A stretch of 64,000 nucleotides of DNA, taken from NCBI RefSeq assembly GCF_032050975.1, contig NZ_CP116967.1, positions 3,035,001 to 3,099,000 on the forward strand. The letters are read 5' to 3'. Position numbers and translations under genes: made by a program. Shown one piece after another: positions 61,479-64,000 of this stretch; positions within the stretch are counted from its first letter, which is position 1, and every line of letters starts with the position of its first letter. Source of the stretch: Candidatus Nitrospira allomarina (GTDB lineage: Bacteria > Nitrospirota > Nitrospiria > Nitrospirales > UBA8639). Under the pieces are notes generated by a model. It saw only the letters and a program-made list of their open reading frames with translations, was not told the origin of the DNA and ran no database searches.

Positions 61479-63455
61479 ATGTCACAACTGTTCAAAGGCA
61501 TGGAGCGAATAGAAGAAGCGCGCCAGGAAATGGCCGGTGAGAGTTTTATGGCGGGCCTGTTTATGGGAAATCCGGACTTCAATCTGCTGTTTCCGCCGGA
61601 AGAGCCCGACCAGGAAGAGCAAATCGGGGAAGAATATTGCCAGAAAATTGAAGATTTTCTGAAGCAGCATGTGGATCCGGACGACATCGAACGAACCGCT
61701 AAAATCCCGGAGCATGTGCTCAAGGGCCTGCTGGACCTTGGGGCATTCGGGATGAAAATACCCAAAGAATATGGCGGGCTGGGATTCTCGTATACGAACT
61801 ACGGGCGGGTGCTGATGCTGATGGCCAGCTGGAGCAATATCCTGGCCCTTACCGTTGCGGTGCCACAGTCCATCGGGATTGCCATGCCCATTCTTCTCTT
61901 CGGAAACGAGGAACAAAAAAAGGCCTTTCTCCCGCGGGTGGCAAGAAAGGAAATCTCGGCTTTTGCGCTCACGGAACCCGACACCGGATCGGATGCGGCC
62001 AATATTCAAACGAATGCCGTCCTCAATGCCTTGGGCACACATTTTGTGGTAAATGGCGAAAAACTCTGGTGCACGAATGGCTCCCTCGCCAGCCTGATAA
62101 CACTGGTGGCCCGCGTGCCGGCAAAACGGATATTCTTGGACGGAAAGACCAAATGGGTCCCCGTGCCCGAAGGAATAGGGGCAGAGGCTTCCATCCACAC
62201 GGCGTTCATCCTGGACATGGCCAGCCCAGGCGTGAAGATTCAACAGCGATGTCAATTTGAAGGGTGCCGGGGCATTGAAAACGCCCACATGACATTCACC
62301 GACGTGCAAATTCCAGTGGAGAATCTCATTGGAGAAATCGGGAAAGGCCTGAAATACGCGTTGACCATCCTGAACGTCGGGCGGGCCATTAGCATTCCCG
62401 CGTTGTGTTTGGGGATGGCCAAGCAGGCCTGGCAACCCACGTTGGATCGGGCAAATTCACGCGTCACCTTTCAGCAGCCGCTCAGCCGGCGGCAAACCCA
62501 AATGAGGCGCGTAGGACAGATGGCTGCGGATCTTTTTGCCATGGAGGCCCTGTCCTGGCTGGTGTGGCGTATGGCCGATCAACATGCGTATGACATTCGT
62601 ATTGAAGCCGCCATTGCCAAAATCGCGTGTTCGGAAAAGGCGATTAATTTTCTCAAAGGTGCGCAAACAATCTTTGGAGGGATGGGATACGAAAAGGCTG
62701 ATTCCAAGCGGGTTCGGGGAGAGCCGGCCTTCGGGATTGAACAATTGGTTCGGGATATCGAAATGTACCGTATCGGGGAGGGAGCCACGGATATTCTGCG
62801 ACCCTTTGTGGCCCGTGAAGCCCTGAACCCGCATTTGGAGCAAGCCAGGAATTATCTGGACGCAAAAGGCAAAGCCCTTGAACGTATCCGGGAAGGGGTG
62901 CATGTCGCCCAATGGTATCTACCCCGATACCTTGATCTGTGGAAACGGAAGCCACTTCCTTCCCGTCTGGAAATCGGTCATCCCAAAATTCGCAAGCACT
63001 TCACATATGTCGAACGGGCAAGCCGCCGTCTGGCCAGAGCCATCTTCTACATTCTGGCGATTCACCAGGAAGGGATTCGTGATGATCAGGGCAGGCAAAA
63101 TAGGATTGAGTCAGTCGGGGAAGATTTGTTGATTATGGCGACCACGGCGTTATGGGCTGAACGGCAGTATAGCCGGGAAGGTGATCCCCGGGTCTGGGAC
63201 TTGTCGGATGAAATATTTCATGCCGCTCGTGAGCGGATTGACCGGATGATTCCGGAAATTATTCATAATGATGATCCCGTCGCCGCAAAGGTCGGAAAGC
63301 GGGCGTTCCTGGGGCAATACCCGTTCCTAAATCACGGCATCATTCAACGGGGACTCACCGATTACCTGTCTCCAGTGCCGGCATCAGTTCGGCCAGAGAA
63401 AGATGCCTATAAGAAGCAACACTCAGAGAAAACCGTTCTCACTCCCCATGCCTGA
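61479..63455 (+). CDS. Acyl-CoA dehydrogenase, VLCAD/ACAD9-like long form
   Basis: A 658-residue flavoprotein that oxidises acyl-CoA to 2-enoyl-CoA. The N-terminal helical domain has KIPKEYGGLGFSYTNYGRV. The beta domain has FALTEPDTGSDAANIQT and LWCTNG for FAD and substrate. The C-terminal helical domain has INFLKGAQTIFGGMGYEK and the catalytic Glu region MYRIGEGATDILRPFVARE. The extra C-terminal region of about 170 residues is typical of the very-long-chain type. Strong ribosome site AAGGAGG, seven bases before ATG. Codon use is more GC-rich than in the neighbours, so transfer from another genome is possible. It pairs with the divergent enoyl-CoA hydratase; thiolase and 3-hydroxyacyl dehydrogenase genes are not in view. 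Confidence 0.93.
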   Translation: MSQLFKGMERIEEARQEMAGESFMAGLFMGNPDFNLLFPPEEPDQEEQIGEEYCQKIEDFLKQHVDPDDIERTAKIPEHVLKGLLDLGAFGMKIPKEYGGLGFSYTNYGRVLMLMASWSNILALTVAVPQSIGIAMPILLFGNEEQKKAFLPRVARKEISAFALTEPDTGSDAANIQTNAVLNALGTHFVVNGEKLWCTNGSLASLITLVARVPAKRIFLDGKTKWVPVPEGIGAEASIHTAFILDMASPGVKIQQRCQFEGCRGIENAHMTFTDVQIPVENLIGEIGKGLKYALTILNVGRAISIPALCLGMAKQAWQPTLDRANSRVTFQQPLSRRQTQMRRVGQMAADLFAMEALSWLVWRMADQHAYDIRIEAAIAKIACSEKAINFLKGAQTIFGGMGYEKADSKRVRGEPAFGIEQLVRDIEMYRIGEGATDILRPFVAREALNPHLEQARNYLDAKGKALERIREGVHVAQWYLPRYLDLWKRKPLPSRLEIGHPKIRKHFTYVERASRRLARAIFYILAIHQEGIRDDQGRQNRIESVGEDLLIMATTALWAERQYSREGDPRVWDLSDEIFHAARERIDRMIPEIIHNDDPVAAKVGKRAFLGQYPFLNHGIIQRGLTDYLSPVPASVRPEKDAYKKQHSEKTVLTPHA

Positions 63456-64000
63456 TCGCCTGATAGGTGACCTGCGGCCACGAGCGCTTCGTAATCACGG
63501 TGGGAATGGACTGATCGGGTTCCTTCCTGATGTTTCTTTAAGTAGATCTTAAAGGATTGCTTCCGGTCCCAACGAACCCCAAAAGCATCATGCCATTCAC
63601 AACAGAGATGGAGATTCTTTCTTTCTCCCTGGTCCGACGTCTGCCGTTCGGCCCCATGGGAGGATGCGCTTTTTCTTGGCGGGCCGTGTCTGAGCCTGGC
63701 GAGTTAGCCCGCCCTCTGCCCTGCATCTGCCCAATTTGATGAGGCCGAATGGGGCGTCAATGGTTTTGGGCCCTTTTGCCTCCACAACAAAGGAGCCGCC
63801 CTTCGGGACGCACCAAACAATACCTCGCTGCCGGGGCGAAAGCCGGCAACACAGCACATCACGTGAACACGAGAGTTGGATACACACATGCGATGCATTC
63901 CCCTGCCAGCGGTTTTTTTCTGCCCCTAGATGGATTTCCGATCCACATCGTCAAGCTATAAGGTCAGAACCATAAATTGTGAATAATCTCTCATTTCCTT
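63456..64000. other. Non-coding right edge, possibly containing a repeated element
   Basis: About 540 bases with overlapping frames in several phases but no ribosome site or domain. GGCGGGC (63678-63684) pairs with GCCCGCC (63707-63713). The stretch 63740-63850 is GC-rich (GCCGCCCTTCGGGACGC, GCCGGGGCGAAAGCCGGC, the latter a stem-loop) and reads like a dispersed intergenic repeat, but no second copy lies in this window, so this is unproven. Confidence 0.3.

Noticed and set aside
63538-63975. Several overlapping frames of 60-96 residues
   Set aside because: They occupy many phases of one GC-rich stretch with no ribosome site or domain, typical of non-coding GC-rich repeats.

Overview
The window is about 64 kb of bacterial chromosome with roughly 45-50% GC, short intergenic gaps and genes on both strands. 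I see no rRNA, tRNA, CRISPR array, complete insertion sequence or phage module. The gene content is a Gram-negative set: chaperones, cofactor and amino-acid enzymes, multi-sensor histidine kinases, a TonB-dependent receptor, a Pal-like lipoprotein, BamE-like proteins, FlgM, PilZ, and tandem B12-dependent radical SAM enzymes. My best guess is a Nitrospira-like member of the Nitrospirota, perhaps a lower-GC (marine-type) lineage. That is an inference from overall content, not proven by a marker gene.

Layout: 1-4.2 kb holds the end of mltG, a RidA-like protein, and a secreted pair (IPT/TIG-repeat protein and Ycf48-like propeller). 4.2-14.3 kb is a minus-strand housekeeping block: grpE-dnaK-dnaJ-rsmE, then valS-nadC-birA-coaX. 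14.4-20.4 kb has a tiny basic protein, a HAD phosphatase and two histidine kinases, closed by a strong terminator. 20.5-27.9 kb has a methyltransferase, mutY with an out-of-frame start at a 10-A tract, a Nudix hydrolase, a haem-oxygenase-like oxidase and several envelope proteins of unknown role. 27.9-31.6 kb is cobalamin-dependent metH.

33.0-38.6 kb is the most unusual part. Two large paralogous B12-binding radical SAM proteins lie in tandem, followed by a J-like protein with a broken HPD motif (opposite strand) and a third radical SAM protein of different architecture. They sit behind one plausible promoter and a leader carrying a 26-codon Cys-containing ORF. A small lipoprotein and a PhzF-family enzyme follow. 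This is the best candidate for an undescribed biosynthetic or modification system.

38.9-42.2 kb holds phzF, moaB, a thioredoxin-like ferredoxin, a GGCT-like protein and a retropepsin-like protein. 42.4-45.9 kb is a metal-uptake-like operon (His-rich secreted protein, TonB receptor, TonB-like C-terminal protein). Its control region carries TTGCAA-N5-TTGCAA. The same element overlaps the likely promoter of a Fur-family regulator plus MerC-like membrane protein at 51.2-52.2 kb. I propose that the two loci form one regulon.

46.2-64 kb has a large hybrid kinase, an orphan Flp pilin, a Pal-like protein, DAHP synthase, PilZ and FlgM genes, an FNR-like oxidoreductase, a GT-B glycosyltransferase, a J-domain protein, and a divergent enoyl-CoA hydratase / acyl-CoA dehydrogenase pair. 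The dehydrogenase is visibly richer in GC than its surroundings and sits behind an AT-rich spacer.
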